Source of the DNA: Skeletonema tropicum
Taxonomy: Eukaryota; Bacillariophyta; Thalassiosirophyceae; Thalassiosirales; Thalassiosiraceae
Length of the DNA stretch: 64,000 bases
Assembly: GCA_037178625.1 (NCBI GenBank)
Contig: CM074139.1
Coordinates: 310,001-374,000 of the forward strand
Direction of reading: 5' to 3'
Below are positions 46,504-55,870 of the stretch, piece by piece. Each line of letters starts with the position of its first letter. Position 1 is the first letter of the stretch. Made by a program: the position numbers and the translations under genes. The notes under the pieces are model-generated. The model ran no database searches and was not told the origin of the DNA. It saw only the letters and a program-made list of their open reading frames with translations.

Positions 46504-49500
46504 CTATCCGTGGTTGTTTTGACCGCGTCGAAGTGCTGCCTGAGCCCGCTGGCGACGTATGAAGAAGGCTTCATGTGCCGCTTTTACTGAAAGCAGCCAA
46601 TAAGCCTGATGTTCACCAGAAGTTGTTTCGAGATCATCAAGATTGATTTCCATCAAATATTTATCCTCCTCTCCAAGCCCTTCTAAGCCCATCTCTTGCT
46701 GCTCCTCTATAGCTATTTGTAGCTCCTCCTTCCTCTCTAACGCAAGCACACCAGAAATTTTATCATGAATCAAGAAATTCCTCACCAGCCACTGTCCATG
46801 GGTCATCTCCATCAGCTTGATTGAGAAGCTCTGTGCCCATTTTGCGCCCGAAAGATAGCTGCCCTCCAGACGACGATGTGTCTCTTGAATCGCACAGAAC
46901 TCCTTGGATATCATTCCTTCCATAAACCGCCGCCATCCAATCTTATCTTGTGAACGTGCCAACCTCCGCAGTATCGGGTCATGATCGCTAGCAATGCAGT
47001 CCATAAAGCTTTTGCCATTCCGAGCTCTCACGAAACTCATGATATACTTTTCCAGCACTTCACATGTCCTCACCGATTGTAACCAGGACTGTAGATTGTC
47101 GGCTGACATCTGAAAACATTTTACCCTATCCTCTTCTTCACACATTAAGACGTGAGCGCATGACTCCTGTGCATCCAGACAAGAAGGACACAAAGGAGAG
47201 TGATTAGGATCACATCTGTGTAACCGCAAGTTGGTGCCGGCTATGTCGTGAACTTGCTTGCATGCCCATAGTTGGAAAAGCCGCGGGACCTCGTGTAATG
47301 CCTTGTTCACGTTGACCCAATCTACTTGGACGAACGCGGATGGAAGCAGGATCTGTCTCTTAGCGAAGATCTCCCTGGCCAGCGCTAGGTGGCCATGAAA
47401 GCGGACTCTTTCACCAGTATCTGAAGTCATCTTCTCCTTACCCCTATCCACATAGACGCAGATTGGCTCAAGTGGCAAAGGTTGCGCCGCCATTCCTGCG
47501 TTCGGATCAACGTCGTAAATCGCTAGTTTTGCGCCAGAGTCACACTGTTCATTCAACTGTTCAGGCCTAGACAGCTCCTCCCACACCAAATGATCGAGTT
47601 TATGGGCCGAGACATGAGAAAATACTGTGCTGAAGGTTAGAGACCTGCAATGGATCATGATATTTTTGAGTATATCTGAATGCCGGCAACTCGACGGGAT
47701 ACGATGCGGAGGCAGGTTTTCCACATTATTGAGAGCCCCCAAGCAATCAGAATAGATCTGGGCAGAACCAGACAGCGTTGGTTTCAGTTTGTTCACAGCT
47801 AATAGGATGAGATGAATAGCGAGTAATCCCAAAAGCTCCCCACGATATGCACAAGCAGCAAGTGTCTTCTCAGAGAATTTACCAACGAGTCGGCCTCTCC
47901 CCTTGGAACACTCCATAATGAATGCAGCTGAGCAGATATCTGGGTACATCTCCTTGATAAAGGATCCGTCCGCCACACATACTAGTGATCCATCTATAAT
48001 AGCCGCCACGAGGAACTCATAGCTCCCCGTCAGTTCAAGATCTTCCCACATCCACATGCTACCCCACTGGTCGAGGACTTCCCACAAAGTGCTAGGAGGT
48101 AGAGACTGACCTGGGATTGGTGCATGACTTACCAAACGATATACCGCAGTATCTACCTCTTCTATCGTACACGCAACATTGTGCTGAACCTGGGCATGAT
48201 CACTACCATCTTTCACATATCTCCGAGGGTTATTTTCATGCGGAGGGTATACCTCCATAAGGTCATTACCTATATAGCGGAACAGTCTATTCGATGCGGC
48301 ACAGTACCGCCACGGTTGAAGTTTGTGGCCGATGTGCACCCAATTTCCCAACCGGACGCTAAGTAAACCTCCTGGGGCTAATTGAGAGAGTGCCGACTTC
48401 CACACCTTAAAGTCTTTTGACGATGGTTCCTCAGCGGGGAAGTGAAGCTTAGACCACTTTTCATCCTCCCGCCGCAGCCTCTTCTTGTACCGTGGATCAA
48501 TCTTCGAACCCCTCACACACAGTATATCCGATAAAAACAGAACTTGTTGGTGCAAGCGGACTCTGTTCAATTGCCGTAGTTCTTTTGGAGAGTACTGGAG
48601 ATCTTCAAATACACACATGAGCCACTTGTCACCCACTCTTGGGAAGGGGTTGTCGATGTTATTCAATACCACCTTATACCCGAAGGTATCTACTTTTTCC
48701 CAGATCGATTTCACCCAGCTGGGAGTAACCCAAGAGTGATATTGTTGAAATGATTCATCAAAGGGCTGATGCGCTCGACCGAGTTCAATAATGAAGAGGT
48801 CTACCGAGACCTGAGCTGTAATTCCATTACTAGACGGGCATCCATAGTGCATCATCAGTTTGTTCAATTGCTGAATGCCGCATTCTATCGGCACATTCGG
48901 GAATCCACCGCCGTAGAAGCCAATGTCTAGATCACGAATTTCCTTAGGTGCTGTTCGTATCATACCACCCACAGGCATCAACTGATAATACGTCTTTTGT
49001 AGACATGTCTGAAGGTCTTTGATGGGTGCCGTCTGGCAGCACAGACCGTATGAAACTTTGGGCCAAAAACAAGCTGATAGCCATGTCCAGAATTGACGCC
49101 GATTCAATCTACTCCCTAGAACTTTTTGCGCACAATCAGATGCTTTCTCGATTAAAACGTCCAGAGGACCTTTGCACTCCTCAGAACAATTGCACTTGCT
49201 GCGGCACGAACCAGACGGGCTTGTTGCCACACCTAGCATAGTCTCCGGATGCTCCACAGAGTGATGCTTCATCAAAAATGGGGTCCCATCTGGAAGAGAT
49301 AATTCAATGTCGTAATAGCAATCCTTGGAGTGATCTTCATACTGCCAACACTGCTTCCTCTCGTCGTAATAGTAAGACATCAAATAATAGAAGCACTTAT
49401 CAGGATGTAGGGTGCCCCCTGTTGCCATCAAAAGATTATTCCAACTGCGGACGCTCGCTGTCAGAGCTGCATGAACCTCATTTATTGTCTCCCTCTTCTT

Positions 49501-52500
49501 CATATTGATATGAATGATATCCGTATCATCGACAAAGAGAATAGCCGCCAAGTCAATTTGTTTGGATGGTGTGAAAGGGCAAACGAAGGTCGCTCCATGT
49601 CCATCGGCGTTGTGAGCCATCAAGATGGTGACACTAATTGCTGCCCACCCGGCAGGTGCAGCACCATTTCCTTGACACAGACCTTGATACTTAACTTCGA
49701 CAGTGCTGTTTGCGCACCGTGTTGAGTCCCCATACGCAGTTCGCAAGAAGTACCGCATCTCCTGGATTGTAGTAAGCATAGACTCTGTTGCCGACTGCTC
49801 AACTCCAAAGGCTTGAAACACCAAAGAAGCAATGGCATGTGCTATTCTGTCATAGCAGTTGCTTGCATCAACCGAAGCAATAGCAGCCGGAGTACGAAGT
49901 TGCCGTCCTATATCAAAGAATAGTATTTTTGCCAAGGCCCCATCATCTGCCGTCCTATTTTTCTCACTGAATATCTCTTCTGGCATGAGTTGGTATTTGC
50001 GAATATTATTCATCATCCTATCACCGTATATGATCTTGTTTGCTTTGTTCAAGTCAGCCTCCAACAATAGGATGCTGCGCAATTTGGTGACTAGTCGACT
50101 GCCTGCTTTCTTTTCGAGCATGCAGGCCAAACCGCGTTGCCACCTCGACAAACTGATACCCCTCATGAGAGCGAGAGATATTTTAACCGCGTGATAGTTG
50201 GAGATATACTCCGACTCTGCGCCAGCAATGTAATGGCCAAAATGGAAGCCAGAAATAGACGATGATGTTGCCTCCTTCGACCGTCTCCAGCTCTTAGCCC
50301 AAGTCACCTCATCAATCAAGGTCTCGACGGAGTCCATCGGAACAAGAGATCGAATCTTTGCAATCTGCTCAAATAACTGTTTCGTTGCCTCATGATAATC
50401 GTCAGAGAATTCATAAGTGCCATCCAGCACTGCCCTGGCAGCAACTGTGTCGGCGTTGTATCCAAATTGACCTCTAAGACGCCCTTTGCAGATAGGTGCT
50501 TCTTCCGCATGATAGAATCGTTTGCCCTCACCATGAATGTTTTCCAAAATGGCTTTTTCCACTGAATCTTTTGTGTCATATTCTACCACATTACCACCAT
50601 CAGTTTCCACCTGCACTGTTCGAATGCTACCGCTAAACCGTTTACCGAGATTGTAATTCAACTTCCTCCAGAAACGTCTATCTCTCTCTCCTTTAATGAT
50701 GGCAAGTATACGCTTCTCTGCAGCCTCATCACCCTTCTTTTTAGCAATATCCAGCCGACGATTCAGATGTTTCTTTCTATAGTGATGTCCATGTTTCCTA
50801 AAATGATCACACTTACTGTCGCAAGCTTTGAGTCTAGCAGCGATCTCTGCTACTGGGAGGTTGAATGGACGAAGGATCTTTAGCTTCCGACATTTTCGTT
50901 TCAAATTCCCTCGGTTCACCTTCCTTCCCGCATGATAACGGAGAAGTGTTCTATAGACTTCGCCTCGCTTTATCCAAGTCACTGATTCTGCCGAGAATGG
51001 TATTCTACCTGCCTTGATTTTGCGGCACTTCGATTCTGCGTGAGCCATATATTGTTTGCTTTTCTCTTCAGAGGACGCGAGAGCAGTACGAGCTTCTTCT
51101 TTTGTTTGTGCCTGGTATGCGGCACGATGATCGTCATCTACCCTATGCCTGATTAGGTTCGTTTCTAGCAGTTGGTTGTATCTCTCCGCAACTCTGGGGA
51201 GTTTGGTATTCAGTCGTCTCGCCTTCAACTTTTTCACACGGACCAAGGAGCGGCCAACAAGTGATGACAACGAGAAATCTACCACGAAGCATCGGTGATC
51301 ACCCATTCCATAACCCACCGGCATTACACATGCATTCAAAACTTCAATATCCCTTGTCGCCCACACGCCATCGATAGGTTGAGAGCCGCGGAAATAAGTT
51401 GCACCAAGCTGCTTCCCAGTGTAGTCTCCTACCACCTCCTTCATCGCTAACCCATCTACTTCTGTTAGAGCTTGTCCGATCCGCTTGGTGTAGATATTCT
51501 CATTAGCATCTAGGCAAACAATAATTCGGTCTCCTTCCTCACGCCACCTCTTGAGTAGAGCAATCAAGTCCTCATAGAATTTGTCTCTTGGCTTAACGTC
51601 AGGCTGCTTTTTTTGAATGAAGTACCGTCGTTGTTGTTGGTAACTAGTGCTGGGGCCTTTACTAACGCATGGTTGATATCCGCAGACAACCCAAGTTGAA
51701 ATACCATTCTCTCCGATGTACCTCGAGAACGAGAATCTTCCCAGACCAGTGACGTCTTGTCCACTATTCATATGGTCGAACTGTTCAGCCAGTTGGCCAA
51801 ACGTGAGAATTCCAGTCCCTCCTTCCTGAACTCTAGAGATAGCACCCTCATGAGTATTACAGCCATGGACCACCTTCACTTCGGCTTCTCCTCCGTTAAA
51901 TAGCTGAGCCAAACCATTGACATTCTTCTTGTGGTTGAAGTTGATTTTGATCTCATTAAAGGCTGCAATGTCGACCTCCAATTCATCCAAAATTTCTCTA
52001 CCTCTATCCAATTTGATATTTCCACTCATGCGATTATTCAACCCATTGATGTTTTCGTAGAGTAGTCGGACAACCCCCTCCCGTTTTGCCTGGGGAGCTC
52101 TGCCGTGGACCCTCATTAGATCGTCATCCACCGTCCTCACCTCCTCTAACTCTTGTCGAGTAAAATGTTCCTCTAGAAACCTCTTCTCAGCGGCAGAGGG
52201 CAACTCCCCAACAGTGCCAGTTTCATCTATCGCCTCCTCTATCAATGTTTCCCTTTGCAACGCCCGAAGCGTCTCTGCATCCACAACCCTCTTCGCCCTT
52301 CGATCAATCGCAGTCATGATTGTCTCAATATTTCCTGCTGCCATCTTCCCATTCCTAATGATATGTTTAATGTTCCCAAATTTGTCAATCAGCTTAATAC
52401 GACGTTGTGTTTCTTCTCTTGTCCTAAAAGCTTGGGCTCGACGTTGATTGCGTGTTCTTCTCCTCTCTACATCGACCCGTCTGTTTTCCCCACCCCTATT

Positions 52501-52596
52501 ATTTCGCTGTGTTCCAGCAGCAGGATGACTGCTGGAATAGCTGGTGCCGACTATACCATATTCGCCGCCTCCTCCACTCCAGGCATCTCTCTCCAC
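46504..52596 (-). CDS. LINE polyprotein: endonuclease, reverse transcriptase, RNase H, zinc finger
   Basis: A frame of 2030 codons with no stop that begins without an ATG; the first in-frame Met is near residue 85. Residues 175-445 form an exonuclease-endonuclease-phosphatase domain (NEIKI near 214, LDANEN near 362, GDHR near 432). RT follows: motif A SVDASNCYD (about 908), motif B QGNGAAP (about 975), motif C FVDDTD (about 1021). RNase H residues are D in VADGS (about 1543), E in YRGELL (about 1587), D in YSDCLG (about 1617) and D in QCDSGAK (about 1686). A CPSC-x7-H-x3-C finger of the zf-RVT type lies at about 1803-1818. The protein would nick target DNA and copy its RNA at the nick. All catalytic residues I can check are present. 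Basic, arginine-rich N-terminus. Confidence 0.9.
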   Translation of the reverse strand: MERDAWSGGGGEYGIVGTSYSSSHPAAGTQRNNRGGENRRVDVERRRTRNQRRAQAFRTREETQRRIKLIDKFGNIKHIIRNGKMAAGNIETIMTAIDRRAKRVVDAETLRALQRETLIEEAIDETGTVGELPSAAEKRFLEEHFTRQELEEVRTVDDDLMRVHGRAPQAKREGVVRLLYENINGLNNRMSGNIKLDRGREILDELEVDIAAFNEIKINFNHKKNVNGLAQLFNGGEAEVKVVHGCNTHEGAISRVQEGGTGILTFGQLAEQFDHMNSGQDVTGLGRFSFSRYIGENGISTWVVCGYQPCVSKGPSTSYQQQRRYFIQKKQPDVKPRDKFYEDLIALLKRWREEGDRIIVCLDANENIYTKRIGQALTEVDGLAMKEVVGDYTGKQLGATYFRGSQPIDGVWATRDIEVLNACVMPVGYGMGDHRCFVVDFSLSSLVGRSLVRVKKLKARRLNTKLPRVAERYNQLLETNLIRHRVDDDHRAAYQAQTKEEARTALASSEEKSKQYMAHAESKCRKIKAGRIPFSAESVTWIKRGEVYRTLLRYHAGRKVNRGNLKRKCRKLKILRPFNLPVAEIAARLKACDSKCDHFRKHGHHYRKKHLNRRLDIAKKKGDEAAEKRILAIIKGERDRRFWRKLNYNLGKRFSGSIRTVQVETDGGNVVEYDTKDSVEKAILENIHGEGKRFYHAEEAPICKGRLRGQFGYNADTVAARAVLDGTYEFSDDYHEATKQLFEQIAKIRSLVPMDSVETLIDEVTWAKSWRRSKEATSSSISGFHFGHYIAGAESEYISNYHAVKISLALMRGISLSRWQRGLACMLEKKAGSRLVTKLRSILLLEADLNKANKIIYGDRMMNNIRKYQLMPEEIFSEKNRTADDGALAKILFFDIGRQLRTPAAIASVDASNCYDRIAHAIASLVFQAFGVEQSATESMLTTIQEMRYFLRTAYGDSTRCANSTVEVKYQGLCQGNGAAPAGWAAISVTILMAHNADGHGATFVCPFTPSKQIDLAAILFVDDTDIIHINMKKRETINEVHAALTASVRSWNNLLMATGGTLHPDKCFYYLMSYYYDERKQCWQYEDHSKDCYYDIELSLPDGTPFLMKHHSVEHPETMLGVATSPSGSCRSKCNCSEECKGPLDVLIEKASDCAQKVLGSRLNRRQFWTWLSACFWPKVSYGLCCQTAPIKDLQTCLQKTYYQLMPVGGMIRTAPKEIRDLDIGFYGGGFPNVPIECGIQQLNKLMMHYGCPSSNGITAQVSVDLFIIELGRAHQPFDESFQQYHSWVTPSWVKSIWEKVDTFGYKVVLNNIDNPFPRVGDKWLMCVFEDLQYSPKELRQLNRVRLHQQVLFLSDILCVRGSKIDPRYKKRLRREDEKWSKLHFPAEEPSSKDFKVWKSALSQLAPGGLLSVRLGNWVHIGHKLQPWRYCAASNRLFRYIGNDLMEVYPPHENNPRRYVKDGSDHAQVQHNVACTIEEVDTAVYRLVSHAPIPGQSLPPSTLWEVLDQWGSMWMWEDLELTGSYEFLVAAIIDGSLVCVADGSFIKEMYPDICSAAFIMECSKGRGRLVGKFSEKTLAACAYRGELLGLLAIHLILLAVNKLKPTLSGSAQIYSDCLGALNNVENLPPHRIPSSCRHSDILKNIMIHCRSLTFSTVFSHVSAHKLDHLVWEELSRPEQLNEQCDSGAKLAIYDVDPNAGMAAQPLPLEPICVYVDRGKEKMTSDTGERVRFHGHLALAREIFAKRQILLPSAFVQVDWVNVNKALHEVPRLFQLWACKQVHDIAGTNLRLHRCDPNHSPLCPSCLDAQESCAHVLMCEEEDRVKCFQMSADNLQSWLQSVRTCEVLEKYIMSFVRARNGKSFMDCIASDHDPILRRLARSQDKIGWRRFMEGMISKEFCAIQETHRRLEGSYLSGAKWAQSFSIKLMEMTHGQWLVRNFLIHDKISGVLALERKEELQIAIEEQQEMGLEGLGEEDKYLMEINLDDLETTSGEHQAYWLLSVKAAHEAFFIRRQRAQAALRRGQNNHG

Positions 52597-52706
52597 TCAT
52601 TATCTTTGGAGAGTAGATCTTGGCTGAAGTTTGTTGAGTCTGGCGACGTGACATCAATAGCGGGTTGGTAGCCCATATCTTCATAAAAATCAAATAGATC
52701 AATCAT
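52551..52706 (-). CDS. Short upstream ORF overlapping the LINE polyprotein frame (51 aa)
   Basis: Begins MIDLFDFYEDMGYQ and is acidic and coding-like. It stops at 52551-52553 inside the purine-rich start of the long frame, which it overlaps by 46 bp in another phase. Either the true N-terminus of the polyprotein reached by frameshift or lost through a one-base change, or a small ORF1. Confidence 0.45.
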   Translation of the reverse strand: MIDLFDFYEDMGYQPAIDVTSPDSTNFSQDLLSKDNEWREMPGVEEAANMV

Positions 52707-53331
52707 TTTTATCGCTTATTAGACGACATGAAGTTGATGATCTATTCAAGTAAGATGAATTGGAATTATTGTAGGGAAAATCTCACCAGGTATAGAAGAT
52801 GGAAGATGTTCCAGGTAGGTATGTATTGACCAATCAATGTATTTGATGTTGTAGAAAGTTTGGTCACGATGGTGGCAGAAGAAGATTCAGGAATGTCTAT
52901 GGTAGGACAGCAGAAACTTTCCAGCGATGAGGCGAACGTGCAATGATTTGAATTTGAATTGTGGGTTCGCGTTGGAGGCAGAAATAATGACCTAAATTCT
53001 CTGGAAGCCTCGGAGTAGATGACTTCCCTCTCTCGAATATCTCGTGAGGTGCCAAACCAGATTATTTTAGCGGCGGAGTTCCGTATAATTTGATTGGCGG
53101 AATAATTTGAATCCAATGAGAAAATGGCTTTTCTTGTGAAGGTGCGGGAGCTCGTTGGGTGTTGGGCGGCGAAGCGATCTAGTAGTCCGTAGTGACTGCT
53201 AGTTAAATTTGAGATGTCAGAGCACAGGCGGCGGCGGCTGATGGCGTTTGATATAATTATTTGCTATTAGAAGGTTAGAATATTATCGTTGGCGGCGTTT
53301 GATTACGCGGCGTATTGATGTTGCAATAACC
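52707..53331. other. Region between the LINE 5' end and the next gene
   Basis: Probably LINE 5' UTR followed by the promoter of the + strand gene at 53332. A minus-strand frame (52766-53116, 116 codons) has no recognisable motif and is not called. The part before 53332 does not resemble the upstream regions of the other family members. Confidence 0.4.
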
Positions 53332-54402
53332 ATGTCGACAAGGCAACGCAGGCCATCAGAGGCGACCGCATCAAAGAGTTTCGAGGAGGAAGATGATATT
53401 GGTGCTCTCATTTACAGAGAGAGTCAGTTGAGAAAGAGAGAGGCTGCCGCAGCGGCTACTGCCTCAAAGAAAAAAAATGAGATGAGCTCATCTGCTTCGA
53501 CGCATCAGACAACTTCTTCAACTCGCCGTGAGGTGGCTACTGCTATTCGGGGTGACGATTCATCTGAGACTCCTCACAGGAAAGTGGATGCAAAGAAGAG
53601 GAAACGGTCTTCGTCTCCTGACGACGATGATGGAAAACAGAAAAGCAAGAAAGTGAGGAAAACGCAGAGATACGAATGTTCTGCTGATGGATGCACAAAC
53701 CTGCGTGTCAAAGGAGGAGTGTGCATGAGACATGGAGCAAAGGTCAAACTATGCAGCTATGAAGGATGCACAAACATTGTCGTCCGAGGAGGAGTGTGCA
53801 TGAGACATGGAGCAAAGGTCAAACGATGCAACTATGAAGGATGCAATAACTATGCTCAAAAAGGAGGAGTGTGCAAAAGGCATGGGGCAAAGAGACTGTG
53901 CAGCATCGATGGTTGCTCTAACATTGCCATCAAAGGAGGAGTGTGCGTTAGACATGGAGCAAAGGTCAAACTATGTAGCATCGATGGATGCAGCAGCATT
54001 ATCGTCCAAGCAGGAGTGTGCAGCAGACATGGAGCAAAACGCAAACTATGCAGCAGTGATGGATGCAGCAACATTGTCGTACAAGGAGGAGTGTGCACCA
54101 GACATGGAGCAAAACGTAAACTTTGCAGCATCGATAGATGCAGTAGCAATGCTCAAAAAGGAGGAGTGTGCAAAAGGCATGGAGCACAGGTCAAACTATG
54201 CAGCATTGATGGATGCAGCAACATTATCGTCCAAGCAGGAGTTTGCAGCAGACATGGAGCCAAACGCAAACTATGCAGCAGTGATGGATGCAGCAACAAA
54301 GTTGTCAAAGGAGGAGTGTGCAACAGGCATGGAGCAAAACGCAAACTATGCAGCAGTGATGGATGCTCCAACATTGTCAGTCAAAGGAGGAGTGTGCATT
54401 AG
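53332..54402 (+). CDS. CCCH-repeat (C-x4-C-x9-C-x2-H) protein, truncated at the 3' end
   Basis: 356 codons from the ATG in the family context CAATAACCATGTCGAC; an upstream in-frame non-ATG extension is not used. Residues 1-40 carry the shared module (MSTRQRRPSE, EEEDDIGALIYRESQLRKRE). Residues about 90-115 are a lysine/arginine-rich nuclear localisation-like stretch (KKRKRSSSPDDDD). Then come nine full repeats of about 24-25 residues with invariant CxxxxC, GGVC and RHG, and a tenth cut short by an extra A near 54378. The spacing suits zinc binding and recalls the Cys-His repeats beside WRKY domains in some plant proteins, but there is no WRKY domain here. Nuclear, nucleic-acid- or protein-binding role is inference. 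Confidence 0.75.
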   Translation: MSTRQRRPSEATASKSFEEEDDIGALIYRESQLRKREAAAAATASKKKNEMSSSASTHQTTSSTRREVATAIRGDDSSETPHRKVDAKKRKRSSSPDDDDGKQKSKKVRKTQRYECSADGCTNLRVKGGVCMRHGAKVKLCSYEGCTNIVVRGGVCMRHGAKVKRCNYEGCNNYAQKGGVCKRHGAKRLCSIDGCSNIAIKGGVCVRHGAKVKLCSIDGCSSIIVQAGVCSRHGAKRKLCSSDGCSNIVVQGGVCTRHGAKRKLCSIDRCSSNAQKGGVCKRHGAQVKLCSIDGCSNIIVQAGVCSRHGAKRKLCSSDGCSNKVVKGGVCNRHGAKRKLCSSDGCSNIVSQRRSVH

Positions 54403-54808
54403 GCATGGGGCAAAGAGACTATAAAGAAGTGATGGAGGCACTAATTAAGTCAAAAGAAGAGGAGTGTGCAGAAGTCATGGGGCATTTTGCAATCCTCAAG
54501 ACGAGTCTACTGCATTTGTTACAGCTTTGAAGAATGCACCAACTGTGCTCAAATAGGAAGCGAAATCTCCGCAGCAGTGATGGATACCCAAATCAAGCGA
54601 AACAAAGAGGAGCTTGTTATAGGCAAGGGGCCTATTGCAATCCTCAAGATGAATTTTCTTCATTAGCTCCATTATAGATTAAAATTTGATGACATGACTT
54701 CAACTTTTCACAAGGATCGTATTGCCGCAGCTTCTACCAATCAAGAGTAAGGTGTAGGTGCTCCTAGAGTGTGATCGTTTGCCAGGTTATCGACATGTTG
54801 AAGTCTAG
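54403..54808 (+). pseudogene. Decayed 3' part of the CCCH-repeat gene at 53332
   Basis: After the frame break, two more degenerate repeats and the shared C-terminal region can be followed out of frame to the ancestral stop at 54806-54808 (GAAGTCTAG, as in the other members). Stops and indels throughout. The 356-residue product therefore lacks the family C-terminus. Confidence 0.6.
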
Positions 54809-54867
54809 AAGTTAGCTGCATTGAAGGTAAAGTCTTAGCGAAGTGGAACGTTTTTCGTGCTATTTGA

Positions 54868-54910
54868 GCACTCTGATAGGTGATGAATAAATGTCACTTT
54901 TTTCTCTGCT
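54868..54910 (+). promoter_or_regulatory. Conserved 3' element of the CCCH-repeat family (copy 2)
   Basis: CACTCTGATA to TTTCTCTGCT with the same spacing as the other three copies, although the coding sequence before it has decayed. Confidence 0.45.
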
Positions 54911-55026
54911 TCACAAATATGGTGCTCTACTATGAAAATAGTTGTTCATTCACGAAATTAGGACGTTGGGCTGTTGCTGCTGGCAAAAGTAATGGGAAGG
55001 ATAGTAGGAGCCAAGAAAAGCTCGTT

Positions 55027-55080
55027 CTCTCTCTCTCTAGCTAACTCTCTCTACGATAGAGAGGCTCTAGAGAGAGAGAG
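55027..55080. repeat. CT/GA-rich inverted repeat
   Basis: A CT run ending in CTAG (55027-55040) is complementary to CTAG followed by a GA run (55067-55080), with a second shorter pairing inside (ACTCTCTCTAC and GATAGAGAG). Could fold as a hairpin; may be a chance product of microsatellites. Confidence 0.5.
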
Positions 55081-55118
55081 AGGGAGGGAGGGAGTAGTAG
55101 TTATGTATGTAGTCACAG

Positions 55119-55220
55119 AGTTGCGTGCAGTTGTCTTTTGCATGTGACTTGTGACACTTTCTGCAAGCCTCTTCTTGCTTTTGAATCAGTAAATGAGCTG
55201 TCAAAGTATCCAAAGTGTCT
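55119..55220 (+). promoter_or_regulatory. Orphan copy of the upstream region of the gene at 60993
   Basis: About 100 bp match 60840-60949 with few differences (shared GCATGTGACTTGTGACAC and GAATCAGTAAATGAGCTGTC). At 60993 a complete family member starts 44 bp after the block. Here no ATG module or repeats follow. Confidence 0.55.
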
Positions 55221-55269
55221 ACCAAAATTGAAAATTGGCTGGGAGCGAGGCAACGTTTTCAGGCTGTGG

Positions 55270-55344
55270 GCTGCAACTCAGGTCACGTTGGAGCTGCAAC
55301 TCAGGTAACGTTGTGATCACGTGATGCAACTCTGGTTAACGTAG
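55270..55344. repeat. Three imperfect short tandem repeats
   Basis: GCTGCAACTCAGGT(C/A)ACGTT occurs at 55270 and 55293, with a diverged third copy (GATGCAACTCTGGTTAACGT) at 55322. No gene overlaps. Meaning unknown. Confidence 0.55.
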
Positions 55345-55870
55345 GAATAGTACTAATCCAAGATCCTTTCCATCACATATTGTGAAATCCATTATGAACG
55401 TGACATCCCAGATCTTTTGCGCGTGCGTAGGTAAATACGGCTGGAGGGCATGGGGCGTGCCCCCAATGAGACAACTTGCCCGCCTGTGAAACTTCCCGCC
55501 GAGAGAGGCAATCTCGACTGTCGGCGCTATGATGCAATATTACATCAACTTCACGACGCATAAATCGCTGCTGATGGTAGGTCAAATAGTAATCTGGAGT
55601 GCCCGCAAGACCAAAATTTTATGCAGATTTCAATTTTGCACTCCACGGGCTGGTAGATGCAACGGTCGCTTTCGTATTATTACATAGTTAGTACGATGCT
55701 TATGATTTTGCACATTTTTCACCACCTCACTTCACTATCATCATATAAATCCACTTATAGTGCACAAATGCCATTCCATAGCAGTTTATCAATCAAATAC
55801 TATTTAGAATGCATCAACATATATTTATTTATGTGCAAATCAAACAAATATTGATCAATCACAATCATCG
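55345..55870. other. No gene seen
   Basis: Short ORFs only. AT-rich from about 55660. It could hold the 3' flank of the minus-strand gene that ends at 55871. Confidence 0.4.

Larger units (their letters stand above)
46504..52706 (-). mobile_element. LINE-type (non-LTR) retrotransposon, minus strand
   Basis: Extent given by the two reading frames (52551-52706 and 46504-52596). One long protein carries an apurinic-type endonuclease, reverse transcriptase, RNase H and a CCHC zinc finger in that order, the layout of RNase-H-bearing LINE clades. No long terminal repeats, and no poly(A) tail or target-site duplication located with confidence. The long frame is unbroken, so the insertion is probably young. 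Confidence 0.88.

Noticed and set aside
52766..53116. 116-codon minus-strand ORF upstream of the LINE frames
   Set aside because: No recognisable domain and no clear link to the LINE protein; could be 5' UTR.
53749..54374. Long minus-strand ORFs across the Cys-His repeats (also at 59493-59822 and 61157-62075)
   Set aside because: Periodic antisense shadows of the 75-bp repeat.
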